This document shows, one piece after another, positions 9,332 through 21,084 of a DNA stretch of 64,000 bases. The notes beneath the pieces are model-generated. The model did no database searches. It had not been told where the DNA came from and saw only the letters and a program-made list of their open reading frames with translations. This stretch comes from Dendrobium chrysotoxum (lineage: Eukaryota > Streptophyta > Magnoliopsida > Asparagales > Orchidaceae): assembly GCA_019925795.1 (NCBI GenBank), contig CM034300.1:38373135-38437134 (forward strand). Reading direction: 5' to 3'. Positions within the stretch are counted from its first letter, which is position 1. Each line of letters opens with the position of its first letter. The translations under genes were made by a program, and so were the position numbers.

Positions 9332-10751
9332 TGAAAGTTCGATAGGGATGTTAAGCCCTGATGAACTAGTCCCGAGGCTAACCAAGAGGGGGGGTGAATT
9401 GGATATTTGAAACAAAACAAAAATCTTTTTATAACGTGCAGCGGAAACGAATTAAAACAACGATAAAAAGATCAATCACAGATATCACCCAAGCAGATAA
9501 TCGCAATAAAATAAAGTGCAGAAAATAATAAGAAAGAACACACCAGATTTATAGTGGTTCGGTCCAACCTGACCTACGTCCACTCCTCGGAGGAACCCTC
9601 CAAGTATTGCACTAAACCAAATAGTGTCTCTCCTTCAGCCCCCACAGCTAGGCAGAGAAGCCCTTACAAAATCACTTCCACCTTCCCCAGTGCGGCGGAG
9701 TAGCCAGGTCCTCTGACACCAAAGAGATCTTCTTCTTCCCAAAACTTCCCTCGAGACGACCCTTGAATCCGATGGTACTTAGGTGCAAGCTTGCCGGAGC
9801 AACCATGTGAACCCCCTCACACTCCCTCGAGAATCCCCCTTCCCAGGCTCTTCTCCCTCTCAAACTCCACCCTTTCCTCTCTCCCTTTCAAGCTCTCTCT
9901 TCAAGTTTTCTCCAAAAGAACGAAGCCCCAATGGCTGCCAAAGACACTTATCAAATGCCTTGAGAAAGCTTAAATAAAGAGCTCCAAAAACCCTTCCAAA
10001 TTAGTTCTGGCGGCAAATATCGTCCAGGATGATCGTCAGATCGTCCAAGATGATGTGCTCCAAAAGACGGCTTCAGAAAACCCTAAAAACTCAATTCTGC
10101 CGTAAAAAATTATCCAGGATGATCGCAGGATCATCCAGGACGATGTGCAGAATTTGACCTGATAGTCCCGTACGATCTTGGGATAGTCCAGGACGATCAG
10201 AACAAATTTTGCACAAATTATCCAGTACGATATATAGATCGTCCATGACGAGAACAAGTTTTGACTCTTAAATCCTTGCCTAAATTGTCGTGGCGGCTAG
10301 GGTTTTGAGATCATATTGGATCGTCCAGGACGATATAAATATCATCCAGGATGATATAAATATCGTCCAGGACGATATAAATATCATCCAGGATGATTAG
10401 TTCAATTAACAGATCATCCTGGACGATCAGAAATCGTCCAGTACGATTTGTTCAAAAGTTAAACTTCTGGTTTTGACAGGATCTCACTCCCCCTAAGTAT
10501 GTGTACACATGGTCATAAATAAACATATACCATTACAGGACTTGACTCAAGAAATTAAAAAGTACATCAATCAGAAATACAATAAAGCATATTCTACTCA
10601 TTCTTGAGTCTTGAATCTTTCTTGTATTGATGCATGCTGTTCCTGAAATGTTAGTACACACACAAATAAATATACATTACAAATATTAGAAGATGTGAGC
10701 CATAATATTTGTTATCATCAAAATAGAAACTTGTGAGCCCGAGTCGTAATA
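9332..10751 (-). mobile_element. Solo LTR of a copia element with 5-bp target duplication
   Basis: On the minus strand it starts TATTACGACTCGGG at 10751 and ends ACTTTCA at 9332. GAATT is present directly outside both ends (9327-9331 and 10752-10756), a perfect target-site duplication. No PBS, PPT or coding sequence adjoins it, so internal sequence was removed by LTR-LTR recombination. It carries the 'cctcggg...cttggttagc' U5 end shared with the LTR at 49340-49402 and the palindromic array at 10010-10460. Its motifs retain more CpG than other copies, so it looks younger. The U5 minisatellite is present as a single unit (near 9670-9710). Confidence 0.9.
10320..10397. repeat. Four 15-bp palindromes at exact 21-bp spacing
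   Basis: Units start at 10320, 10341, 10362 and 10383. They alternate ATCGTCCAGGACGAT and ATCATCCAGGATGAT and are separated by 6-base spacers (ataaat). Further copies of the motif lie on both sides between 10020 and 10455. All are within the U3 part of the solo LTR. Confidence 0.95.
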
Positions 10752-10756
10752 GAATT

Positions 10757-11295
10757 CAATAATAACCAGGAATATTGAGATAGGATGTTTGCATGCCTAG
10801 ACATAAAATATTAAATATTCTAAGTTCTTAAGGAGAAAATATAACGGTAGAGGTCAGCATATATCCTTCTCACCCCTATAGGATCAACAAATATCTTGGG
10901 ATGTATATACTCTGAATCACATCTATAATTAAGAGTCTCATTAGAAAAGATATGAAATTTACACTCATCAATCTAAAAAACTTTTTTTAAATATTTTACC
11001 CAATATTTTTATTACATTTTTTCAATGATAAAATCTGCACAAATTCTAATTTTCTTTAAGTCAGATAATTATTGCAATTAGAGTAAATAGTAGTTGTTTG
11101 TTGCAAGTAAGCATATTTCCTCGTTGATTTGACACTCTTCCCTATCTCTTTATTACTTGATTCGGCATTTATACTTGCATATATTGAGTGGTGTTTTGAT
11201 AATTTTATATCAAAGAAAACCTAAGCATTGTTTAGTGGTGATAGAACCCTAGACTTTTATATAATTTAAATGTTTACTCCATAGCTCTGATCCCA
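10757..11295. other. AT-rich interval, nothing recognised
   Basis: No repeat, coding frame or retroelement landmark could be supported here. It is the right flank of the solo LTR. Confidence 0.55.
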
Positions 11296-12729
11296 TCATT
11301 CAGCCACCTTAGAAAAATAAGATGACAATGGCCCTAAATCTGTACTTACTCCCAATTTTGGGTCCTCCAAATCAACATGAGAAAACTTCACCATGACCAT
11401 AACATTTAGAGCAAGGATGACTCCACCTGCCACTTCAGTAAATAGATGATAACAAAAAGACTTCTTATTCTCACCAGACAACACTGTTGATATTAAGATA
11501 TCATCTCTTAAAAAAACATAGACCAACCAGAAAAAATAGCACAATAAATGCAATAATTTTGATTTTTCCCACCTCTAATTCCACTTAATAAACCACCATA
11601 ATTTCCTTCATACTAGAAGAAGATTTGATCCAACTGACTAAAAAAACAGGAAGATCAAAATACCTCTCAACATCACCAAATTTAGCCCCCTCCAAGTCTA
11701 AAAACCAATAGCTCTTAAAGATCCAAAACCACTATCTTGGATATAATATAAAAATTGTTCCCTAATAAAGCCATCAACAACATCTGAAGGATTATTCACA
11801 CAAACCTACAAAAATCTTCCAAATACTAGCACTTTTGAAGAAGAAAAATTAAGGCGTTGATCGAAAGAAATTTCCACGAAATTACGTAAACCAAACTCGA
11901 ACCAATAGCTTGGCCAATCCAATGCCTGGACACAAATTTCAAACAAACTAAATGTACAAACCTCAACCCTAACAATAATATGAAGAGGATGTTTAACACA
12001 CCAACCTCCCAAATTGAATATACCAACCCTTCAAAAATGCTAGAAATGGTAAATAAAGACATGTAAACAGATAATACACCTAGAATTTAGCAAACAAATC
12101 CTCCAATCAGTTACAGGTCAAGATTTTACACACAATCCAATCTAGAAATCATAAAAACTCCATAGGAAAATTAACTATATCAACTTGGATCACAAATGAG
12201 GAATCTCCATCAACCTTAAAGAACTCTATAAAGTTCTTCCATAGTAAAATAAATTAGACTCCCAATAGACATCATAAAAATTATATAGAATAATGTAGAA
12301 TAAAATCCTATTTCTTTTCCAAAGATAGGAAAAAACTAAGAAATAGGAATGAGCACGAAACACATCAAACATCTTTATCTCAACAAAAGTAGCAGTGAAA
12401 GCAAAAACCACTTCCAGAAATCCATGGAACCCAAAACAAAGAACACCCTAACCACCACCCGGAGCCATCTTTACCCAAGAAAAACCACCAAGGTCCACCT
12501 CCTTGCCGACCACTAAGGATCGGTGGCCCCAAACCCTTGCTAAAAACTCACAATAACCCAATTCAAAAAAATGGAAAAAATAATTCTCTCTCCTTAGAGC
12601 TTCTCCAACACCTTCCATAATAACCCAATTTGAAAAAAAAAAACTCACAAACTTTTTTGCTTGATTCCTTAAGGGGCAAAATAAATACATTACTTTGAAA
12701 TCTTGGCACTTGTTCGTTAAGAGCTTCAA
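11296..12729 (-). pseudogene. Unrecognised decayed coding-like region
   Basis: Four open stretches on the minus strand (12729-12448, 12411-12226, 12012-11806 and 11553-11296) lie in the same frame. Recognisable pieces are LARVWGHRSLVVGKEVDLGG near 12550 and LVCLKFVSRHWIGQ near 11930 in an adjacent frame. An overlapping frame at about 12225-12150 reads KVDGDSSFVIQVDIVNFPM, so a frameshift is likely. The residues are rich in Phe, Leu and Trp because the strand is T/G-rich. I do not recognise the family. It may be an old transposon ORF, an exon of a dead gene, or a compositional artefact like the LINE 3' UTRs. Confidence 0.25.
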
Positions 12730-14146
12730 ACTTTGAAGTGATTAATTAACAATGTTCTTTAAAAATTGAATAAATAAAATACTTAATTAAAATAAAGGAC
12801 TCTATGCATTTGATTTATCCCTTAGGGGAGACAAAATGCAATGAAATTATGAGAATAGGTCTTGTTAAGTTGTGATTTTAAGCATTTTGGAGTCATTAAT
12901 TACAAATATTCTATAAAATCTAAAGCTAAATAACTTAAACACTTAAAACATCTTAAAAAAACATAAAACACTAAATTATTAAAACTAAAATCAAAATTAA
13001 ATCTCTTTAACCTTAAATAAATAAATAAATATAAATTATAGACAATATTAATAAATAATTAATTAAGACATACCTAAACGACACAGCTTGGAACACACTT
13101 TAGAGTTTTTTGCTAGGATAACTTCTAGTTTAGGCTAGATCAGTGTTCTGCTTTTGCACTTTGGTGTGATGTGGACATAATGTGGATACCTTGCTCGGAG
13201 GGTGTGCATTTTCTTTTTAAGTTTAGTTTCTTACACACTGAGATGGCATATATTCATTTCATTATTAGATATTGCCACTACTAGTTTACTATTTTTTTCA
13301 TTGCACCTTACCTTTCTTGTATATTAAATTTATATGTATTGCGACAGTGTCAATATTTTCCCTTTATAAAGAGTATAATGTAAATAGGTTAAATATAAAT
13401 GTAAATGTAAAGTGAAGATTCTTTATGTAGATAGATCGGCTTAAAAATATAAAGTGTTATAAATGATCTTTAATGTGTTTACTTATCTACACTTGTTGGA
13501 CTCCAAAAGGAAATGATTCCCCTTCCTTTGAAGTACATTCTCTTTTGGAATTCTATAGAAGATCCTGAGCTAGGAGACATAACAATTAAATAAGCAACTA
13601 CATTTAAATCTACATTATTCATACATGTAAAAATTCATGCTAGTTGTGGCATAGCCTAACCAACTTACTTTTACAATAGACCTAGGGTTATACTTTATAT
13701 TATTTTGTAAATAAATAAAAAAGTTTATTTATACATTGGTTCATAAACTTCATAAATTGCATATCTTTTGGTGGTAGATGCTTGCATTATATGGGTAGAT
13801 TTTTTTCTTATATTTCTATCATGTATGCACCCTTACCATTATAAGGATACATATGTTAGATTTAGGAAGATGCAATTCAATAATACATACACAAAACATT
13901 AACCCAATCATGCAAATATATACACATTTTATTTTCTATAATATACACTATCCCAACATACAAGCCAATAGTGAAGAATTAGGGGCTAAGTGATTGGACT
14001 GTTGTGGTATTCCTCAGTGGTATATGGTTGTTAAGTTGCCGAATTTTTCTAGAAAAGGCAAAATTTAAAAATGTTTAGATTTTAGATAAAACTAAGTGTG
14101 AAATTTTGGGTATAGGTTAAAGTCACATCAAACTACATTAATTAGC
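12730..14146. other. AT-rich intergenic sequence, nothing recognised
   Basis: There is a run of A/T-rich sequence around 12900-13080 and no supportable gene, LTR or LINE landmark up to the tandem duplication at 14147. Confidence 0.55.
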
Positions 14147-14299
14147 TGCATTTGAACTATGTACATCTTGTAAATCTATGATTTAAATTCTAAACCTAAA
14201 TCCTTGATACTAATTAAACAAGGTGCATTTGAATCATGTATATCTTGTAAAACATTAATTTAAATTCAAAACCTAAATCCTTGATTCTAATTAAATAAG
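14147..14299. repeat. Tandem duplication of about 76 bp
   Basis: Unit 1 (14147-14223) and unit 2 (14224-14299) both start tgcatttgaa and both contain cctaaatccttgat near the end. They differ at roughly one base in seven by eye. The pair lies just upstream of LINE D. Confidence 0.85.
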
Positions 14300-14492
14300 T
14301 GTTGCATACCCTTTATTCTATCATTCATATTCTCTCTCTTGTTGTGCTCAGGTGCTCAGGTGATTATGGTTTCCACTATAGCTTCGATGCCATTTTACTT
14401 CTCTGATGGCATTTTATTAAGAGATTTTGGTCGATTATTTTATTAGATTTTTTTTCTGAGGTCGTTCTACCATAGGTTATTCAATTTTCTAT

Positions 14493-15972
14493 TTGATGGC
14501 GGTAATTTCTTCATCTTCTTCCCAAAATCCATGGGGAAATCCTCCAACAAAAGCAGTTCTTCTGAATAAAGGTTTTTTTGCTCACATGGTGCTGAAAACT
14601 TCTATATCGTACTCTTTTCATGATGTTTTCATTGGTGCTTCTTCATCAAATAAACCTATTTTCTCATTCACTAAGTCATCTGTAAAAGTTTTTTAGATTA
14701 TTTTTATGTCTAATGAGGTTATTATCAAACTTACGTGTCCTTATCAATTTACTCTTGTGGGAAAATTTTTGGCCCGCAGACCTAATCTTGACGTGATCCT
14801 CCCTTTTTTTGAAAACTTGAAATTGTCTAGTTTTTTCTTAATAGGTTTGCTTGATGCGATACATGTTGCGATCCAATTATCTAATGGCTTGGATTACAGT
14901 CAGGTCTTTGTAAGAAGAACTTATTACATAAACAACTATCAAATAAAGTTGCTAAAATGGACACCACACTTTGATATTAAGGAAGAAACCACATTTCTTA
15001 TATTTGGATTTCATTCCCTAATTTACAGCTACATTTTTTTAGCCCTCATGTATTGTATTCCTTGGGTTCAATCTCTGGTAGGCCTTTACAATCTGATCAA
15101 GCTACAACCTCTCATTCCATGGCATCTATAGCTAGGATTCTTATGGAAATGGACATTACTAAGAATCATTCGAAATAGGTTCGGCTTGGCTTAGGAAAAT
15201 CTAGTTATCTACAAAATTGTTGATTTTGAAAACATTCTGTATTTCTATAATCATTGCAAAGTCCATGGGAATTCAATTAATGAATGTTTCATGGCCCATC
15301 CGCATATTAAAAAAACTAATAAATGTTCCAATAATATGGTGGAAGTTAATATTGGCGAACAAAAAAATAAAGGAGTTCCTATTATAGTTCTGTAATATAT
15401 AAATAATTCTAATCATCAGGTGGTAGGTGATGACATACAAACTAGGCCTTCTAACAAATCCATTAGGGAATTAGTTCATATAATCGGTGGCAATAATGAA
15501 ATTGAAACCCCTATTAATTTCAAAGACTCTATGGGAGATCCTATTTTGCTTGATTCGATTGGGCCTTTAGTGAGTGGTATGAATGCTAAGGTGAATAATC
15601 ATGACTAAAATGTGAATTAAGCTTTAGATAAGGATGTGGGATTAAGAATGGTGATCTTCCAAATCTTTCTTAGGTTTATTGTGCTTTAAATAACACTAAT
15701 GGGATGCATACTGAAATGATAAATGATTAGGTTGATAAGGATGGAGAGAATATTCGGAAAGGTGATATTTTATCTTGAAACATTGATTCTCTTATGGGTA
15801 ATCAAGAAGGCTTTAATATTGGCTCTATGTCATCCTCTGTTTCTAAATAGAATGTCGAGAATAATGAGGTCTTTTTTAAAGTCTCCAAAAAGAAAAAAAA
15901 AAGAAGAATTTGGTTGGTTGTAACCAGAGGACTACTAGGGCTTCAAATGTGTCTTCTGCATTCAATGGTTAA
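14493..15972 (+). pseudogene. LINE D ORF1 (DUF4283 protein), decayed
   Basis: The start MMAVISSSSSQNPWGNPP is supported by the parallel in LINE E (atggcatcag at 58646, then GNPPSASVSLKNGFF). The DUF4283 domain spans about 14706-15050 with landmarks LVGKFLARRPNLDV, IQLSNGLDYSQVF and YINNYQIKLLKWTP. A frameshift follows near 15030. The C-terminal tail ends RTTRASNVSSAFNG and a TAA at 15970-15972, eight bases of which overlap the start of ORF2. Several stops and frameshifts are present, so it is inactive. Confidence 0.8.
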
Positions 15973-18900
15973 AGTTCTCATATAGAATATTAAGGGGGTG
16001 GGGGCTACCTTGTTTAGGGATAGGGCTAGAAATTTATGAAGAGACCACATCATTAATTTACATATTTTTATTTAACCTTTAATTTCTTCTTCTAATTTGG
16101 ATTCGGTGTGTATGAAATTGGGTTTTTCATTCAGCATTTGGTAACTATTCCAATTAGATTTGAATTTTTTTAATAATTTGGTGTGCATAGATATTATTGT
16201 TGATTTACCTCAAACTGTGCATACTAGCATTAACATTTTTTTTCCTTCTATGCTTCATTCATTTATGCTTCATATTCTAGATATGAAAGGAAAACCATTT
16301 GAAGACAGCTTTGCAATTTTTCTTCTAATATTAAGGCTCCTTGGATGATTTGTGGTGATTTTAATCTATCACTAAGGTTGTTGAAAGACTTGGGGGAAAA
16401 TCTCCTAACTTTTAAGCCATGGAAATTTTTAATGAAATGATTTCTTATTGTAATTTACATAATATTGGTTTCACTCGAATGTTTTTTCATGGAACAACAC
16501 TACTATGTGACAAAGATTAGATCGCATTTTATTAAATGATTCTTGGAATTCATCCTTTCTTATTACTCACATTGAGCATTTGACCAGAACTTTATCTTAC
16601 CATTCCTCCCTTCTTTTGAATATTTTATTGCAAAGTTCCAACACTCATTTGCCTTTTAGATTTCAAATTATGTGGATTCTTGATGACTCTTTTGCTAATA
16701 TTGTTCATAGTAACTAGAATGCTCCATTATTTCCTTTTGATAATATTGGGGGTATGACTAGATTGTGGTTTAAGCTCAAAAGGCTTAAGCAAAAGTTGAC
16801 TTAGTGGAATAAGTGTGTATTTAAGAATATTTCTCTTTGCAGGCTGAGAATTTGGTGGATATTACTTATAATAACTATATGAATGATTCTTCTCCTGAGG
16901 ACCTTTCTTATCTCAAAGAAGCTAAAGTTAACTTGTTCAAGCTTCAAGAAAAAGAGGAAGCTTTTTGGAGACAAAAGGTTTCAAAAAAATTTTTGGTTGA
17001 GGGAGAGAGAAATATTAACTTTTTTTATAATATTGCTAATCACAAGAAAGTGGTTAGTCATATTCACCAAATTACTACTCCTACTGGTGTTTCTATAGAC
17101 CTTCTTGAGTAGATTTATGATTCTGGTATTGATTATGTTAAACATGTTTTTAATAAAGATTTTACTCCAAATTTTAATATTGATTGCTCTTTAATTCCTA
17201 CTCTTAATTCTGAGGAGGACAATATGGTCCTGACTAAGGTGCCTATTGAAGATGGAATTTGGTTGACTATTAAAAGTGTAAATGATGACTCCGTGGCTGG
17301 CCCTGACGAGTATTCTACTATGTTCTTCCAGAAATGCTAGTCCATTATTCAGGGTAATGTAGTGAATACTGTGGTGGATTTTTTTCTTGTAGAATCCTTA
17401 CCCTAAGTTTTTTTACTTCTACTTCTATTATTTTATTACCCAAAAATGATATCATTAATGTTTGGAATGAATATCATCCTATTAGCCTATATTCTTCTTT
17501 CAACAAGCTTAATACCAAATTACTTATGGGAAGGCTTTCTATGTTCATACCTAAAATTATTTCCCTTAGTCAAACTGGTTTTGTCAAGGGCAGGTCTATT
17601 TTTGATATTGTTTTACTGGCCTTAGAGTTAGTTCATGACTTGGAGGCCTAAATATCTAGGTGAAATATTATTTTTAAAGTTTATATTTCTAAAGCTTATG
17701 ATAATTTAAATTGGGAATTTCTCTACATGATGTTAAGGCTTTTTGGGTTTTATGTCGATTTTATTAAGCTTATTAAGAATAGCATTCGGAACTTTTTTTT
17801 GTTATTATCAATGGTAAGTGCCATAGTTATTTCAAATTGACTCATTGGCTTAGACAAGGGGATCCCCAATCACCTTCCTTATTTATTATTATTGTTGAAT
17901 ATCTGTCAAGAGGCCTTAATAAGTTGTTTATGACTCATCCTAATTTGTAGTTTAGAACTAATGGTGGTTTTCCTATTACTCACTTGAGTTATGCGGATGA
18001 TTTTATTATTTTCACAAAGGGTTCTATAAAAATGATTTACATCCTTTTAAATTTCTCTATCAATTTCAATGGGTAGTGGCTTAATTTTTAACCTTTTGGA
18101 GTTGTTTTATTTCTTCAAAGTCTATTTCTCATCAGAGAATTAATTTGATTCATAACAAGTTTGGTTTTTCTCATAAGATATTACCTTCGATGTATTTAGG
18201 CACTCCTCTTTTTAGAGGTAAGAAAAGATCTCACTTATTTGGTGGCATCTTCACTGTTATTCAAAATAAGCTTTCCACTTGGGCTTTTAATTTTCTTTCT
18301 TTCGATGGTAGATTGGTCTTAATTAGACATGTTCTTTGTTCTATTCTTATTTACCTATTTTATACCTTATATCCCACTATGAATGTTTGTAGCAAAATTG
18401 AAAGATTATTCAATAAAGTTTTTTGGGGAGTCAAGGAAAGTAAGTCGACCCTCATGTGGGCTTTTTCGACTAATTTCTCTAGGATTAAAGAGGAATGGAG
18501 ACTTGGTTTTAAAAGAATTGCTAACATGGCTAAGGCCTTCTCCTATAAACTTTGGTTTTCTTTAAGAAGAAAGAAAAGTTTGTGGGCAAATTTTCTGATT
18601 GTTACGTATCGTGCTAGTAGACACCCTCTCATCTATCATTTTAGATAGGGGTATTCTTATAATTGGAGAAGGCTTTATTCCATTAAGTGGGAGGCTGAGC
18701 AATTTATTCAATGTGGCATGGGGGCTGGCAATATTTTCTTTTGGCAAGATAAGTGGTTGGGGAATTTTTCCATTGATAACTTATTGAATACCCATTCCAC
18801 TTCTTCTTGCAAAGTTAATCATTTTATTCAAGATGGTGAATGGAATATGGATTTATTGATATTCTTCCTCATAATATTGTTAATCTTATTCTCAAAATTC

Positions 18901-20045
18901 CTCCTTAGTTGGATAAAGAGGATTACATTATGTTCACTCATGCTAATGATGGTAAGTTTGCTATTAAACAAGTTTGGAATTCTATTAGGCATCCTTACAC
19001 TAATTCTCTACTTTATTCAGATTTGTGGCATCATGTTATTCCATCTTCTTACTCTATCTTAGTGTGGAGAATTTTACATAATTATTTTCCTGTTAATTCT
19101 ATTTTACTAAAAAAAAGTTTTTATATAGTTTTCAAGTGCCAATGTTGTTATCACATACAAAACCTTAATCATGTTTTTGCTTAAGGTCCTATCCCTCTTC
19201 AAGTTTGGTTATATTTTGATAACCTGTTTAATGCTCATTTTTGTACAAATTATAACTCCATAGCTAATATTTTGCAAGCTTGGTTTACGCCTACTAAAGG
19301 CCATATTCATAATGTTTTACTTGTCATTATTTGTTAGTTTCTATGGAGAATTCGGAATGAAGCTAAGTAGGAGGATATTTTTATGAATGTTATGAGTATT
19401 ATTGCTAAAGTTAAGGATAAAGTTATGAAACTACTTTTGGCTAATTTGATTATGGTAAATTCTTTCAAAGACTATTATCATATTATTGTTAATTTTGGTA
19501 TTTCTCTATAATTTTCTTCTATTATTACTAATGAGGGAATTGTGAGATGGCTTAAAAATAATCTTAGTTGGTTTAAACTTAACACCGATGGCTCTCTTAA
19601 CAAATCTAATGTGGGTTGTGGGGGTCTTATACGCGATTCTAATGGACAAGTTATTTTTGCCTTTGTGGGTCCTAGTACCTCTACTACTACAATCATGGCT
19701 AAGATCAAACTTTTTAATATGGTTTGTAAATGCGTATCTCTTTAGGTATCACTAAAGCTTGGATTAAAGTTGATGTCAACCTTCTTATTTCTTATAATGA
19801 GGGTAACATGATTCCAAATCCATCTAATTTTTATATGATCAGATATACTAAGCAATGGCTTTCTTTCATTTCTTTTTTGTATTTCTTATATTTTACGTGA
19901 AGGGAGTGCTATTGTTGATTATCTGGATAAGATTGGCTATAATTTACTTAATTTTATTGAATATATTGGGTCATCTTTATCGGATAAACTGAAGGGGTTT
20001 GTTAGGATGGACCGTTCTTAGCTACCTTATGTTTGTTTAAACTAA
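15965..20045 (+). pseudogene. LINE D ORF2 (EN-RT-zf-RVT-RNase H), decayed
   Basis: ORF2 starts MVKVLI at 15965. The endonuclease covers about 15965-16640 with IDIIVDLPQTVHTSI near 16190 and a degraded GDFN at about 16355. The reverse transcriptase covers about 17150-18700: GRSIFD near 17590, AYDNLNW at 17694-17714, LRQGDPQSPS near 17850 and YADD at 17990-18001. The catalytic aspartate of the FKVDI block is replaced (reads KVYIS just before AYDNLNW), so the enzyme would be dead even without the stops. The zf-RVT region is around 18940-19200 (CQCCYH). RNase H starts WFKLNTDGS near 19570; the usual AEI glutamate reads K (MAKIK). Frequent stops and shifts occur throughout. Confidence 0.85.
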
Positions 20046-21074
20046 CAGTTTATTTTTTTGTTTTTGGTTCTGCTGGTTGTTATTATCTTGCTGATCTCTT
20101 ATTTGTTTGGTTTACCATTTTATTTGTTGGGTTTTAATTAGTTGGTGTGAGCTTCTCCCTTTATTTCTTTTTGTTGTGTTTGTTTTTTCACTGACCTTGC
20201 TAGAGGTCTGGACCATGGATTGTGTGTCTGCTATGTATGACTTCAGGTTTTCCTGGACCGTGCTGCCGTGTCTTTTTGGTTGGTTTTCTTTCTTTAAGTT
20301 TTATCATTTGCTTTTTTTTTTCTCTCCTGCATTCCTAACAGATGTTGTGTTTTTCTTCTTTCAATTTGTTGACCTGCTCTGAAGTTATTAATGTTGTTGG
20401 TTGGGGTGATAAGGGGGTCGTTCGCTCATTCTTTTTTCTCTCTTTTCTCCATGCTGATTTAAATTATATTAATACTATTTTTGATTATTTGATGGATGTT
20501 GTGCCTATTTATGGGGGCTGGAGGATTCATTTCAGTATCCTTATTCTCTTATTTAGTTTTATCAATCATGCTATCAATCTTCTATGTGGGAATATGATCA
20601 TGAATGGCTGCTCTCTATGCTAGTTGGATATTTTTCTCTAAATACATTTGGTTTCTTCTGAAAAAAAAATTGGCATGGATACACTAATTTTAGATGGCTG
20701 ATGTGAATCTTTTCATTTCTGCTTTTTCGCTTATGTTTGATGATATTTTCTTGTTATTATTTGTTTTTATCAGTATCTTTGCAGGTTTTTTGTGCAAGTT
20801 TTTGGAGACATCTCTTTTTGTGTAGGGCTACTTTTCAAGTTAAAACATTGAGCTGAATGGATATATCTTCTTCTTTTCATTTGGATGCTGGCTTCTAGCC
20901 AACCTAGAAGGCTATTATGTTTCTTTGTACTTGTGCTTAGTGGGGAACTCTGGCTCATAGGTTCTTTTTTGGCTTTCTTTTAGCTCCTTAGAGCAGTAGA
21001 GCTAGAAGTCCCCTTAAGGACCTTGTACTTTTATTTTGATATTAATTTGTAAGCCCGTCGGTGGGTTTTATTCC
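20046..21074 (+). other. LINE D 3' UTR with conserved stem-loop tail
   Basis: About 1 kb of T-rich sequence without a conserved frame. The last 200 bases carry two elements seen in every LINE tail of this family: ggatgctggcttctagccaa (about 20884-20903), which can fold on itself, and gtccccttaaggac (about 21009-21022) shortly before the poly(A). Confidence 0.7.
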
Positions 21075-21084
21075 AAAAAAAAAA

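Larger units (their letters stand above)
14310..21084 (+). mobile_element. LINE D: near full-length L1-type retrotransposon
   Basis: It has a pyrimidine-rich 5' UTR (from about 14310), ORF1 (14493-15972), ORF2 (15965-20045), a 1.03-kb 3' UTR and a poly(A) at 21075-21084. All parts align with LINE E (47450-47623 plus 58614 onwards). It is the most complete LINE in the window. The exact 5' end is uncertain and I found no clear target duplication. Confidence 0.85.

Noticed and set aside
9783..9977. Ser/Pro-rich frames on the plus strand in the solo LTR
   Set aside because: They lie antisense within the R/U5 part of a minus-strand LTR and have no counterpart in other LTRs.
10320..10460. CRISPR-like regular repeats
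   Set aside because: The repeats are palindromes with 6-bp AT spacers in a plant LTR; there are no unique spacers of 25-40 bp.
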